Shown here one piece after another: positions 23,865-32,710 of a stretch of 58,121 nucleotides of DNA. A program made the translations under genes and the position numbers. Source of the stretch: UBA8389 sp964472175. GTDB lineage: Bacteria > Bacteroidota > Bacteroidia > Bacteroidales > UBA1402. How positions within the stretch are numbered: the stretch's first letter is position 1; every line of letters starts with the position of its first letter. Location of the stretch: NCBI GenBank assembly GCA_964472175.1, contig CAYYJF010000006.1, forward strand, positions 1 to 58,121, written 5' to 3'. The notes under the pieces are model-generated. The model did not search any database. It saw nothing but the letters and a program-made list of their open reading frames with translations, and was not told where the DNA came from.

Positions 23865-25049
23865 GGCACTTTGGTGAGTATGGGATTTGATGTGTTGAAC
23901 ATCGGATTGGCTTCAACGCCAACCACTGAATTGGCTGTGGTGAAAGAAAATGCAGAAGGTGGTATCATCCTCACGGCAAGTCACAACCCAAAACATTGGA
24001 ATGCGCTTAAATTGTTGAATCAAAACGGAGAGTTTCTCAACGCATTGGATGGTTTGTATGTCTTGTCAGAAGCCATGGCCGAAATGTTCCAATTTGCCAC
24101 CGTGGATCAACTTGGTGCTATCCGTAACGATTTCACCTACGATCAAAAACACATTGATGAAGTGCTTTCGTTGAGCCTGATCGATTTGGATGCCATACGG
24201 AAAGCTTCTTTTAAGGTTGTGATTGATTGTGTGAATTCTGTTGGAGGCTTGATTTTACCACCATTTTTAAAAGCCTTGGGTGTCAAAGAGGTGGTAGAAC
24301 TGAACTGTACTCCCAATGGTCAATTTCCGCACAATCCGGAACCACTACCTGAACATTTAACTGAAATTGCTGATCGGATGCGCACGGAACAAGCACATGT
24401 TGGCTTTGTGGTTGATCCGGATGTGGATCGTCTGGCCATGGTTTGCGAAGATGGATCCATGTTTGGTGAAGAATATACCCTGGTTGCTGTTGCTGATTAT
24501 GTTTTATCTCGTACGCCTGGCAATACGGTGTCCAATTTGAGTTCAACCAGAGCCCTTCGGGATGTCACCAAACTATATGGTGGCACATACACGGCTTCTG
24601 CTGTCGGTGAGGTGAATGTGGTTGAAACAATGAAGCGCACGGATGCTGTGATTGGTGGTGAAGGCAATGGCGGAGTTATTTATCCTCCTTGTCATTACGG
24701 TCGAGATGCTTTGGTTGGCATTGGATTGTTTTTGTCTCATTTGGCGCAAACGGGTATGTCTGCAAAGGCTTTAAGGCAATCATATCCGGCTTATTATATT
24801 GACAAACAGAAGATTGAACTGACTCCGGATATTGATGTGGATGCCATTTTGGATGCGGTCAAAAAGCATTTCAAAAAGGAGGAAATCAATGATGTGGATG
24901 GGGTGAAAATTGATTTTCCCGACAAATGGGTTCATTTGAGGAAATCCAACACGGAACCCATCATTCGCATTTATTCTGAAGCGCCGAATGTTGCCCTGGC
25001 TCAGGAATTGACGGCTCAAATCAAGCATTTGATCGAGTCCATGGTTTGA
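23865..25049 (+). CDS. glmM: Phosphoglucosamine mutase, 5' end lost in a scaffold gap
   Basis: 394 residues are visible. The phosphoserine loop GGIILTASHNPKHWNA, the metal loop VDPDVDRLAMV, the sugar-binding GGEGNGGVIYP and the phosphate-binding RKSNTEPIIRIY are all intact. The N-terminal 70 or so residues are missing. Bacteroidota GlmM is of this type and converts glucosamine 6-phosphate to glucosamine 1-phosphate for peptidoglycan and lipid A; a phosphomannomutase or phosphoglucomutase role is the main alternative. A strong hairpin at 25071-25111 ends the transcript. Confidence 0.88.
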   Translation, partial: GTLVSMGFDVLNIGLASTPTTELAVVKENAEGGIILTASHNPKHWNALKLLNQNGEFLNALDGLYVLSEAMAEMFQFATVDQLGAIRNDFTYDQKHIDEVLSLSLIDLDAIRKASFKVVIDCVNSVGGLILPPFLKALGVKEVVELNCTPNGQFPHNPEPLPEHLTEIADRMRTEQAHVGFVVDPDVDRLAMVCEDGSMFGEEYTLVAVADYVLSRTPGNTVSNLSSTRALRDVTKLYGGTYTASAVGEVNVVETMKRTDAVIGGEGNGGVIYPPCHYGRDALVGIGLFLSHLAQTGMSAKALRQSYPAYYIDKQKIELTPDIDVDAILDAVKKHFKKEEINDVDGVKIDFPDKWVHLRKSNTEPIIRIYSEAPNVALAQELTAQIKHLIESMV

Positions 25050-25070
25050 TTTATTTGTTTTCAAATATTA

Positions 25071-25111
25071 AACGCCCCCTTAAAGTCTTGGAAGGACTAT
25101 AAGGGGGCGTT
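25071..25111. terminator. Hairpin between convergent glmM and the DUF5723 gene
   Basis: Arms AACGCCCCCTTAAAGTC and GACTATAAGGGGGCGTT pair over 16 of 17 positions around a 7-base loop. It lies 21 bp past glmM and 28 bp before the end of the minus-strand gene. Neither side has a long T-run, but position and strength suit a shared bidirectional terminator. Confidence 0.75.
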
Positions 25112-25139
25112 ATTGATTGTGGATGAATGGGTTAACCTA

Positions 25140-26552
25140 TTAAAACATCAAGTTGAAGCCGGTTTCAAAATTGAAATATGAATTGTTGATCGGCATCATC
25201 TGCGGGGTGACCTTCAATGGAATGTAATCGGCCGACAGATACAGGTTGACAAACAACAATTTGAGGTTGACAGCTGCGCCAATGGCGCTCATCTCTCCAT
25301 GAAGCAGGGAGTAGGTTAATGCTGTCTGAATCAAACTGGCTGGTTTGAGGTTGGCTGAAAACATAAAGTCCTGGTACTTGCCATTCTGGGTAATGCCGGT
25401 TTGAGACAATACACCCAATGACAATTTATTGCTTGGAAGACCAACTTCTGCACCAATGTTGAGTTTGGTGGTGAGTTTGGTTTTGTAAGCTTCAGGGGAT
25501 TGAACTTTCTGGAGGTGCATTAAATCGACCAACGCTTCTGACATATCAGAGCCTTCGTTGCTAAAATCAGCACCGTTGAATGTGAATGATCCGTTGGATT
25601 TGGCTTGATTGATGCAATCTTCTTTCCAGGAAATGGAACCCATGTCGAGTACTGCTGCTGAGATGGTCAGGAAGCTGAGGGGTTTGAATGTCAATCCGAA
25701 ATCAAAGGAAAGTCCGGTTCCTGCAGTGGGCAATGTGCCGGTAAAATCATTTTTTAATTTGTCGCCAAAATTGTCAAAATAGGTATTGTCAATCATTTGA
25801 TCGGAATTCTTAAAATCCAGATATCCTTCACTGTCATATTGGAGTTTGACGAATTCCGGGGTGACAACCCTTAGATTTCCTTTGGTATTTACTTGCCAGG
25901 ATGAATTGGAGGTGTTGACTGTAAATTGATCAAAACCCAATTTGATGTCGGAAAGTCCCATCAAATAATTGGCAGTTGCTCCGATAGAAAGTTTGTCACT
26001 TAATTTGAGGGACAAGCCGACGCCGGACTTGATGTAGCTCATGGCGTTCATATTGAATGAACTCAAATCCAGATTTCCATTGGAGGCTGGTCCGTTCATG
26101 AACAAACCGAAGAAATCTTTGGGCAATCCCATGCCAAAGTCGTTTTTCATGGTGCTTCCAACGGTTAAATACATCTTTCCAAATTTTAGACCGATATTGA
26201 ACAAATCCATGCCCATATCCATGCCAAAATTGGCTCCATCCGTTAATTTTGACAAAAACGCATCTTTATCGGCCTGAGGTAAATCCGGATGCAAAATGTT
26301 TAACAATTTTCCGTTGGTTGGATAGAAAATATCGCTGAGGGCCAAATCCGATCGGAAACTCATACCATAGTTGCTGAATGGACCACCGATGCCGGAACGG
26401 CTTGGTGCCATCGCCGGATTCCATTTGGTGTGGAAGGGTGTTTTCTCCAAAAAATACAGAGAATTTGTATGTTGCGCCGTAGCTGTATTGGGTTGTAACA
26501 ACAGCATGGCCGTACAAACAAAAGCGGAAATAGAATATACTATATGTTTCAT
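25140..26552 (-). CDS. DUF5723 family outer-membrane protein
   Basis: 470 residues. A signal peptide (residues 1-26, cut near TATAQ) is followed by SLYFLEKTPFHTKWNPAMAPS, the typical start of DUF5723 proteins, then a series of alternating amphipathic strands rich in Gly and aromatic residues ending in NFETGFNLMF, as in an outer-membrane beta-barrel. The function is unknown. It lies 36 bp after a large lipoprotein gene on the same strand, and the pair are probably cotranscribed and may act together at the outer membrane. Confidence 0.78.
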   Translation of the reverse strand: MKHIVYSISAFVCTAMLLLQPNTATAQHTNSLYFLEKTPFHTKWNPAMAPSRSGIGGPFSNYGMSFRSDLALSDIFYPTNGKLLNILHPDLPQADKDAFLSKLTDGANFGMDMGMDLFNIGLKFGKMYLTVGSTMKNDFGMGLPKDFFGLFMNGPASNGNLDLSSFNMNAMSYIKSGVGLSLKLSDKLSIGATANYLMGLSDIKLGFDQFTVNTSNSSWQVNTKGNLRVVTPEFVKLQYDSEGYLDFKNSDQMIDNTYFDNFGDKLKNDFTGTLPTAGTGLSFDFGLTFKPLSFLTISAAVLDMGSISWKEDCINQAKSNGSFTFNGADFSNEGSDMSEALVDLMHLQKVQSPEAYKTKLTTKLNIGAEVGLPSNKLSLGVLSQTGITQNGKYQDFMFSANLKPASLIQTALTYSLLHGEMSAIGAAVNLKLLFVNLYLSADYIPLKVTPQMMPINNSYFNFETGFNLMF

Positions 26553-26588
26553 TGTTTCTATATATTTATGTGTTGTACCTTATGCTCG

Positions 26589-28259
26589 TTATTCGTCTTC
26601 TTCTTTATTCAGGTCTAAAACCATACCGCCTGTGACCAGTGCGCCAACCTGAATGTGAATGTAGTCGGATGGTGAGATGGTCACAAAGCCGTTTGAAGTT
26701 TCTTCTCCAATCACAATGAATTCAATCTTGAATTGAGCGACATCTTTCAATCGGTCAATATTCGCGGATGAAATGGATAATTGTGCTTGCGATTCGGTGG
26801 CTTGTGTGGCAAATCCATTTGCATCAATGCCTCCGGCAGCTAAAATGGTATCAGAGACTTCGGTAAACATGGACGATCCCATGTCATCTAGTGCGGTCAA
26901 TTTCAAGACCACGTTCAATGGAATTCTGTTTTCTACATCAAAGTTTAGTCCAAATGCCAAATCCCTTTGTGTGCCCAGTTTTTCAACAACATCCCCGAAT
27001 GGATTGTCAATGGTGTCTGAGACGTTGAGGAGCAAATCGTCGTTGAATTGTACAGGAATTTCAAATTCTGATTCCAGATTGATTTGCAAGTCTTTAGAGA
27101 TGAAGCTGTTCTCGAGGGTGTTGTCGGTTCGTATTGAGAACTTCGAACGCAGCATGGTGGGATTAATTTTCAACAAATTGGAGGTCCCATTTTCATTGTT
27201 GATAATGGCACTGTCTACAACAAAAGTTGTCGAATTGGCAGCTGCACCCATACTGAACTGCGTATTGGTAAGACTTACAGAATCGTTGGTTGCTTCATTT
27301 TTAGCTGTGATATCCATGTTTACATAAACGGGTACACCCAAATTTTCACGCCATTTAAATTTGATTTGGGGGTTGTGAATGCTCAATACGTTGTTTCCAC
27401 CGCCAAGCAAATCGCCAAATCCTTCAAATTCCTGAAGATTGGTTTCTGACATGGAATAATCGATTTTTCCGTAAGCAGTGGTGAAATCGATGCCATTGAA
27501 TTGAGCAGAAACGTTGATGGAAGGGGTGGAGCTGGTTAGGGTTACATCTCCGTAACTGGCAACCTGAATGGTGGCCTGGCATTGGATTTTCAATGTTTGT
27601 TCCGTTGTTAGATCCAATTTGGACAGTTCTATCGTGACTTCATCATTGCCATTCATTTCCCAGTAGCCATTGGTCAAAGGTTGCCCATTGATCAAATAGG
27701 TTCCAACATTGTTCAAAGGGGTGCATCTGATGCGAATGCTTTGATTTAAATTGTTCCCCGACAAACCAGACGTTGTATTGCGCATGGTAAAGGTGGTTGA
27801 TTTTAAATCTACCTTTTTGACAGTGATGAATTGGGTATTGAAGTCGGGAATTTGATTTTCAATATTCTGAGAGAATGACTCATTGGTTCCCGAAGGCAAC
27901 GACTGTCCTTGGCCAACTCCCTGAAAATTCAATCCGATGCTGGTCGAAAAATCGCCGGGTTTGTCCAGGGTTAGGTTTGAGATGGTTTGATTCAAATTTC
28001 CAACATTGACCTGGCTGGATAAACTGAAATAATACATATTGTTTTTAACGCGAAGGCCTGAAGAGCTGTTCTCATCAACCTTCAAAATGCTATCCATGGT
28101 CAGCTCCAAACTGCCTATCGGGATATGGATCCCGTCTTTCATTAAAAGCATCTCATAATCTGCTTTTGTCAGATCGTAAGATTCGTCAACGCAAGATGCA
28201 ATCATGCATCCTGAGATGGCCAAAACGCCAATCCTGAAAAATGTGCGTGATGATTTCAT
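26589..28259 (-). CDS. Large surface-type lipoprotein of unknown function
   Basis: 556 residues. The signal peptide ends at a lipobox, most likely MIASC followed by VDESYDLTKADYEML; another Cys lies four residues earlier (SGC). The mature part is rich in Ser, Thr and Asn and in short beta-strand patterns, with no recognised domain. I recall similar Bacteroidota lipoproteins beginning CxDxxYDLxK, all uncharacterised. It precedes a DUF5723 barrel by 36 bp. Lipoprotein plus beta-barrel suggests an envelope pair; the function is not identified. Confidence 0.7.
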   Translation of the reverse strand: MKSSRTFFRIGVLAISGCMIASCVDESYDLTKADYEMLLMKDGIHIPIGSLELTMDSILKVDENSSSGLRVKNNMYYFSLSSQVNVGNLNQTISNLTLDKPGDFSTSIGLNFQGVGQGQSLPSGTNESFSQNIENQIPDFNTQFITVKKVDLKSTTFTMRNTTSGLSGNNLNQSIRIRCTPLNNVGTYLINGQPLTNGYWEMNGNDEVTIELSKLDLTTEQTLKIQCQATIQVASYGDVTLTSSTPSINVSAQFNGIDFTTAYGKIDYSMSETNLQEFEGFGDLLGGGNNVLSIHNPQIKFKWRENLGVPVYVNMDITAKNEATNDSVSLTNTQFSMGAAANSTTFVVDSAIINNENGTSNLLKINPTMLRSKFSIRTDNTLENSFISKDLQINLESEFEIPVQFNDDLLLNVSDTIDNPFGDVVEKLGTQRDLAFGLNFDVENRIPLNVVLKLTALDDMGSSMFTEVSDTILAAGGIDANGFATQATESQAQLSISSANIDRLKDVAQFKIEFIVIGEETSNGFVTISPSDYIHIQVGALVTGGMVLDLNKEEDE

Positions 28260-28343
28260 GTGTTTATTTGTTAAAAAGTATATTAGAATACAATATTATG
28301 CCAATAATTCGTAAAAAGGTATGCATTTCGTAAAATAACGCAT

Positions 28344-28381
28344 AAAAAACGGTTCGACCCAATCAGATGAGTCGAACCGTT
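28344..28381 (-). terminator. Intrinsic terminator after the methylmalonyl-CoA mutase genes
   Basis: On the minus strand AACGGTTCGAC pairs perfectly with GTCGAACCGTT around a 12-base loop, followed by a T-run (28349-28344). It lies 32 bp past the mutase large-subunit stop. Confidence 0.85.
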
Positions 28382-28412
28382 GATAGAGGGAATTTATCGT
28401 TGACAATTTGGA

Positions 28413-30560
28413 TCAGTCTTCCAACAGAATTTCCATAATTGTTACAGCAGCTTTTGCAACAGAGGTCCCGGGTCCAAAAATGGCAGACACACCAGCTTGA
28501 TACAGGTAGTCATAATCCTGAGCGGGAATAACACCACCGGCAATAACCAGAATGTCTTCTCTTTCCAGTTTTTTCAATTCTTCGATGACTTGCGGAACGA
28601 GTGTTTTATGACCGGCGGCCAAAGAGGATACGCCCAATACGTTGACATCATTTTCAACAGCTTGTTTGGCTGCTTCTGCAGGGGTTTGGAACAATGGGCC
28701 CATGTCCACATCAAAGCCGCAATCAGCGTAACCGGTTGCAACGACTTTGGCGCCACGGTCGTGACCGTCCTGACCCATTTTTGCAATCATAATTCGGGGT
28801 TGACGACCTTCTTTTTTCGAGAATTGTTCAACCAAGGTGCAGGCTTTCTGAAAGTCTGCATCATTCTTTGTTTCTGAAGAATACACGCCTGATATGGTTC
28901 TAATTACTGCTTTGTATCTGCCTACGATTTTTTCACAAGCATCGGAGATTTCGCCCAATGTTGCACGAACTCTGGCTGCTTCAACGGCCAATTCCAGCAG
29001 GTTGCCCTGTTCGGTTTCGACACATTTGGTGATGGCGGCCAATGCTTTTTGTACTTCGGCTTCATTTCTATTGGCTTTCAACGCTTTCAACCGATCAATT
29101 TGTTGCAAACGAACGGCGGTGTTGTCAATTTCAAGAATGTCGATGGGATCTTCTTTTTCCAAACGATATCTATTGACGCCAACAATGGTTTGGTTGCCTG
29201 AGTCAATTCTGGCTTGGGTGCGTGCAGCTGCTTCCTCGATTCTCATTTTTGGAATACCGGTTTCAATGGCTTTGGCCATACCACCCAATTTTTCTACTTC
29301 TTCAATCAAAGCCCATGCTTTTTCGGCAAGCTCGTTGGTCAGTGATTCTACGTAGTAGGAACCAGCCCATGGGTCAACTTCTTTGCATATTTGGGTTTCT
29401 TCCTGAATGTAGATCTGGGTGTTGCGCGCAATACGTGCAGAAAAATCTGTGGGAAGGGCAATGGCTTCATCCAGGGCATTGGTGTGCAAAGACTGGGTGT
29501 GTCCCAGTGCAGCGCCCATGGCTTCGATACAGGTTCTTCCAACATTGTTGAAAGGGTCTTGCTCGGTCAAAGACCAGCCTGATGTCTGGCTGTGGGTACG
29601 CAATGCCAATGATTTTGGATTTTTGGGGTTGAATTGTTTGACAATTTTTGCCCACAACATTCTGCCTGCCCTCATTTTGGCGATTTCCATGAAATGGTTC
29701 ATGCCGATGGCCCAGAAGAAGGACAAACGTGGTGCAAATGCGTCAATGTCCATGCCTGCATTGACGCCGGCACGCAAGTATTCCAATCCGTCGGCCAGGG
29801 TGTAAGCCAATTCAATATCGGCTGTGGCACCGGCTTCCTGCATGTGGTAACCTGAAATGGAGATGGAGTTGAATTTCGGCATATTCTTTGAGGTGTATTC
29901 AAAGATGTCTGCAATAATCTTCATGGAGAATTTTGGCGGATAAATATAGGTGTTGCGCACCATGAATTCTTTCAGAATGTCGTTCTGAATGGTTCCGGCC
30001 ATTTCATCCAATTTTGCGCCTTGTTCGAGCCCTGCATTGATGTAGAATGCCAAAATGGGCAATACTGCACCATTCATGGTCATGGAGACAGACATCTTGT
30101 TCAAGGGGATGCCATCGAACAAGACTTTCATGTCTTCTACAGAACAGATGGATACACCTGCTTTACCTACATCTCCGACAACTCTTTCGTGGTCGGCATC
30201 ATAGCCTCTGTGTGTAGCGAGGTCAAAAGCAACTGACAGGCCTTTTTGACCGGATGCCAGGTTCCTTTTGTAAAAAGCATTGGATTCTTCTGCAGTTGAA
30301 AAACCTGCATATTGACGAATGGTCCAGGGACGCAGGGTGTACATGACACTGTATGGGCCACGTAAAAATGGTGCGACACCGGCTGCATACCCAAGGTGTT
30401 GCATGCCTTCCAAATCTGCTTTGGTATAAACCGGTTTTACATCAATCAATTCTGGCGTTTTCCAATTTTTTTGAATGCCGTTTTCTTGTTCCCATTTTTT
30501 TGGGTCAACATTGGAGATACCGGCTTGTTGGATATCTATTTGTTTGAAATTTGGTTTCAT
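28413..30560 (-). CDS. mutB: Methylmalonyl-CoA mutase, large (catalytic) subunit
   Basis: 715 residues. The N-terminal TIM-barrel has GPYSVMYTLRPWTIRQYAGFSTAEESN, which binds CoA and substrate, and RTHSQTSGWSLTEQDPFNN. The C-terminal cobalamin domain has the DxHxxG motif in MGQDGHDRGAKVVATG, with GVSSLAAGH following. It isomerises methylmalonyl-CoA and succinyl-CoA using adenosylcobalamin, as in propionate production or use. It lies 10 bp after the small-subunit gene. The epimerase and decarboxylase genes are not in this window. Confidence 0.96.
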   Translation of the reverse strand: MKPNFKQIDIQQAGISNVDPKKWEQENGIQKNWKTPELIDVKPVYTKADLEGMQHLGYAAGVAPFLRGPYSVMYTLRPWTIRQYAGFSTAEESNAFYKRNLASGQKGLSVAFDLATHRGYDADHERVVGDVGKAGVSICSVEDMKVLFDGIPLNKMSVSMTMNGAVLPILAFYINAGLEQGAKLDEMAGTIQNDILKEFMVRNTYIYPPKFSMKIIADIFEYTSKNMPKFNSISISGYHMQEAGATADIELAYTLADGLEYLRAGVNAGMDIDAFAPRLSFFWAIGMNHFMEIAKMRAGRMLWAKIVKQFNPKNPKSLALRTHSQTSGWSLTEQDPFNNVGRTCIEAMGAALGHTQSLHTNALDEAIALPTDFSARIARNTQIYIQEETQICKEVDPWAGSYYVESLTNELAEKAWALIEEVEKLGGMAKAIETGIPKMRIEEAAARTQARIDSGNQTIVGVNRYRLEKEDPIDILEIDNTAVRLQQIDRLKALKANRNEAEVQKALAAITKCVETEQGNLLELAVEAARVRATLGEISDACEKIVGRYKAVIRTISGVYSSETKNDADFQKACTLVEQFSKKEGRQPRIMIAKMGQDGHDRGAKVVATGYADCGFDVDMGPLFQTPAEAAKQAVENDVNVLGVSSLAAGHKTLVPQVIEELKKLEREDILVIAGGVIPAQDYDYLYQAGVSAIFGPGTSVAKAAVTIMEILLED

Positions 30561-30570
30561 GTCTTGCTGC

Positions 30571-32451
30571 TTAAAGGATTCCTAATTGCTTGCTAAAGCT
30601 TTGCAAAGTCTGTAATACATTGGAACGAACGTTGATGAACAGGTTGATTCCGATGGCTTTTAAGTCTTCTGTGCATTCGGGTGCACCCGCAACAACGAAA
30701 AGTTCTTTTCCTTGTCCGATGGCTTTGAAAGCTTCAGGAGCCAAAGTAGCGTATTCCTCATCGCTGGAACAGATGACAATGATGTCGGCACCGGCAGCTC
30801 TGGCTGCAGCAACACCTTCCCCGGCTGTTTCAAATCCCAGGTTGTCGACGACTTCGTAACCAGCACATGCGAAGAAGTTGCATGCGAATTGGGCACGTGC
30901 CAAACGCATATTCAACGAACCGATGGTCAACATAAATACCTTTGGACGTTTACCGGACTTTTCTGTGGCCAGTCTGAGCGCGTCAAACTGTGCACTTCCA
31001 TTTCGGAAAATCAGAACGGGGATATCATTTCCTCCTTCTTTTCCAGAACAACAACAAGGTTTGGCTGGTTGATTGTCTGCTTCCTTGATTTTATTCAACG
31101 CGGTTTCATTGAAGTTTGGAAATTGATTGGTTCCCAACAAGACTTCTTTGCGCGCTGAGATATCGGACAGCCTTTTTTCACCGGTTTCATTGATGCGTTT
31201 TTGAACTTCGCCTTTTTTTACGGCCTGAACAAATCCACCCAAATCTTCCGTTTCCAAGAATAAGTTCCAAGCTTCTTTCGAAAGGGCTGATGTGAGGTTT
31301 TCAATATAATATGAACCGGCAGATGCATCGACAATCTGGTCGAAATGGGATTCTTCTTTTAAAAGCAATTGTTGGTTTCTGGCGATTCTTTCAGAAAAAT
31401 CATCTGCCTGCTTGAAGGAAGCATCAAATGGGGTAACGGTGATGGAATCAACGCCGGCAATGGCAGCCGACATGGTTTCGGTTTGACTCCTCAACATATT
31501 TACGTTGGCATCGTATACGCTTTGATTCCATTCGGAAGTGGCGGCATGGATGTTGATTTTTGCGGCATCAGATTGTTTTAGTTCAGCTGCATAGGCTTCG
31601 ACAATTAAAGCCCAAAGCATGCGTGCCGCTCTGAATTTGGCAATTTCCATGAAGTAATTGGATCCGACACCGAAATTGAATTTGATTTTGGATGCAACAG
31701 CAGCAATGTCCATTCCTGCGTCTTGTGCAATATCCAAAAATGCGTTGCCGTAAGAGAGTCCAAGGCCAAGTTCTTGAGCACAATAGGCACCGGCTTTATT
31801 GAACAAGTAAGCATTGACGCCAAAGACTTTGAAGTTAGGCAAACTTTGGGTTGCATCGAGCAATGCCTGTATTTCATTGGATAAACTGCAATCACAGTGC
31901 TTTCCTTTGGTTAACATGCGTTTGAAAGGGTCATAGTTTACAGAACCTTTGATCGCGGAAAGATTGTAGTTGTTTTTTTCTGCATACGAGGCAAAACTTT
32001 GTGCAATCTCTAATGTCTGCTTGCTGCAGCTTCTAAAATTGATTTCAACACAGTCGAGACAAATGTCTTTTAATAATACGTCTAAATCATTGGCTGTGAA
32101 AGACTTATTTACGATAAATCCAAGTGAATTGACTCCTTTGTTCAAAATGTCCAGCGCCTTTTTATTGGCCGATGCCGGATCATTTACTTGAATGTCTTGT
32201 CTTACAAACCATTGGTTGTTTGTCTTGGTACCTCTTACATACGGAAAAATACCCGGAAGTGATTCGGTTGTTTGTAAACCTTCTAAATCTTCTGCACGAT
32301 AAAAGGGTTTTACTTTAAATCCCTCGTTGGTTTTCCAAACCAGTCTCTTTTCGAAATCCGCACCCTTTAAGTCTGCAACAACTCTGTCCATCCAAGTTTG
32401 AGTGGACACCGGTGGAAATTCCGAAAACAACTTTTCTTTGCTATCTGCCAT
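30571..32451 (-). CDS. mutA: Methylmalonyl-CoA mutase, small subunit
   Basis: 626 residues. It has the same fold as the large subunit but with a degraded active site; the C-terminal cobalamin-like domain has no DxHxxG motif (MLTIGSLNMRLARAQF in its place), which is normal for MutA. A linker before that domain contains three adjacent cysteines, KPCCCSGKEGG, which I do not recall as a family feature. It forms the structural partner of mutB. The start is ATG 32451, with a TAAATTTG -7 element 35 bp upstream. Confidence 0.93.
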   Translation of the reverse strand: MADSKEKLFSEFPPVSTQTWMDRVVADLKGADFEKRLVWKTNEGFKVKPFYRAEDLEGLQTTESLPGIFPYVRGTKTNNQWFVRQDIQVNDPASANKKALDILNKGVNSLGFIVNKSFTANDLDVLLKDICLDCVEINFRSCSKQTLEIAQSFASYAEKNNYNLSAIKGSVNYDPFKRMLTKGKHCDCSLSNEIQALLDATQSLPNFKVFGVNAYLFNKAGAYCAQELGLGLSYGNAFLDIAQDAGMDIAAVASKIKFNFGVGSNYFMEIAKFRAARMLWALIVEAYAAELKQSDAAKINIHAATSEWNQSVYDANVNMLRSQTETMSAAIAGVDSITVTPFDASFKQADDFSERIARNQQLLLKEESHFDQIVDASAGSYYIENLTSALSKEAWNLFLETEDLGGFVQAVKKGEVQKRINETGEKRLSDISARKEVLLGTNQFPNFNETALNKIKEADNQPAKPCCCSGKEGGNDIPVLIFRNGSAQFDALRLATEKSGKRPKVFMLTIGSLNMRLARAQFACNFFACAGYEVVDNLGFETAGEGVAAARAAGADIIVICSSDEEYATLAPEAFKAIGQGKELFVVAGAPECTEDLKAIGINLFINVRSNVLQTLQSFSKQLGIL

Positions 32452-32486
32452 AGTTCAAGAATAATAGGTGTTTTATAAAATGCTCG

Positions 32487-32494
32487 CAAATTTA
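32487..32494 (-). promoter_or_regulatory. -7 promoter element for mutA-mutB
   Basis: Minus-strand TAAATTTG fits TAnnTTTG, 35 bp before ATG 32451. No clear -33 TTG is visible. Confidence 0.45.
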
Positions 32495-32611
32495 CTCTTT
32501 TATTCGGAGAAACGCCTGTGAATAAAGCTAAAAATTCGTTTTTTTCTGATTGTAAAGACTGATTTTTTTTGCTCATGGATTGAGTTGTTGAAAAATATTT
32601 TTTTTATTGAA

Positions 32612-32640
32612 TTGATGTTTCAATATAATGATTACTTTTG
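32612..32640 (+). promoter_or_regulatory. Promoter for serine palmitoyltransferase
   Basis: TTG (32612-32614), 18 bp spacer, TACTTTTG (32633-32640). The first suitable ATG is 32711, giving a leader of about 65 bases. Confidence 0.5.
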
Positions 32641-32710
32641 GTCGTTTTTTACAACTGTTCGTCGTGTTTTTGGTGGCCGGTGTGGCCGTTATTTGTTTAA
32701 TCTATTTATT

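Noticed and set aside
23529..25049. One continuous lipoprotein/sugar mutase fusion
   Set aside because: The continuity depends on 100 N. The two parts belong to different compartments and families, each truncated at the gap.
26773..27327. 184-codon open frame on the plus strand
   Set aside because: It is antisense to the large lipoprotein gene, with no domain and no promoter.
28348..28381. GGTTCGA resembling a tRNA T-arm
   Set aside because: It is the arm of a perfect terminator hairpin, and no other tRNA arms surround it.
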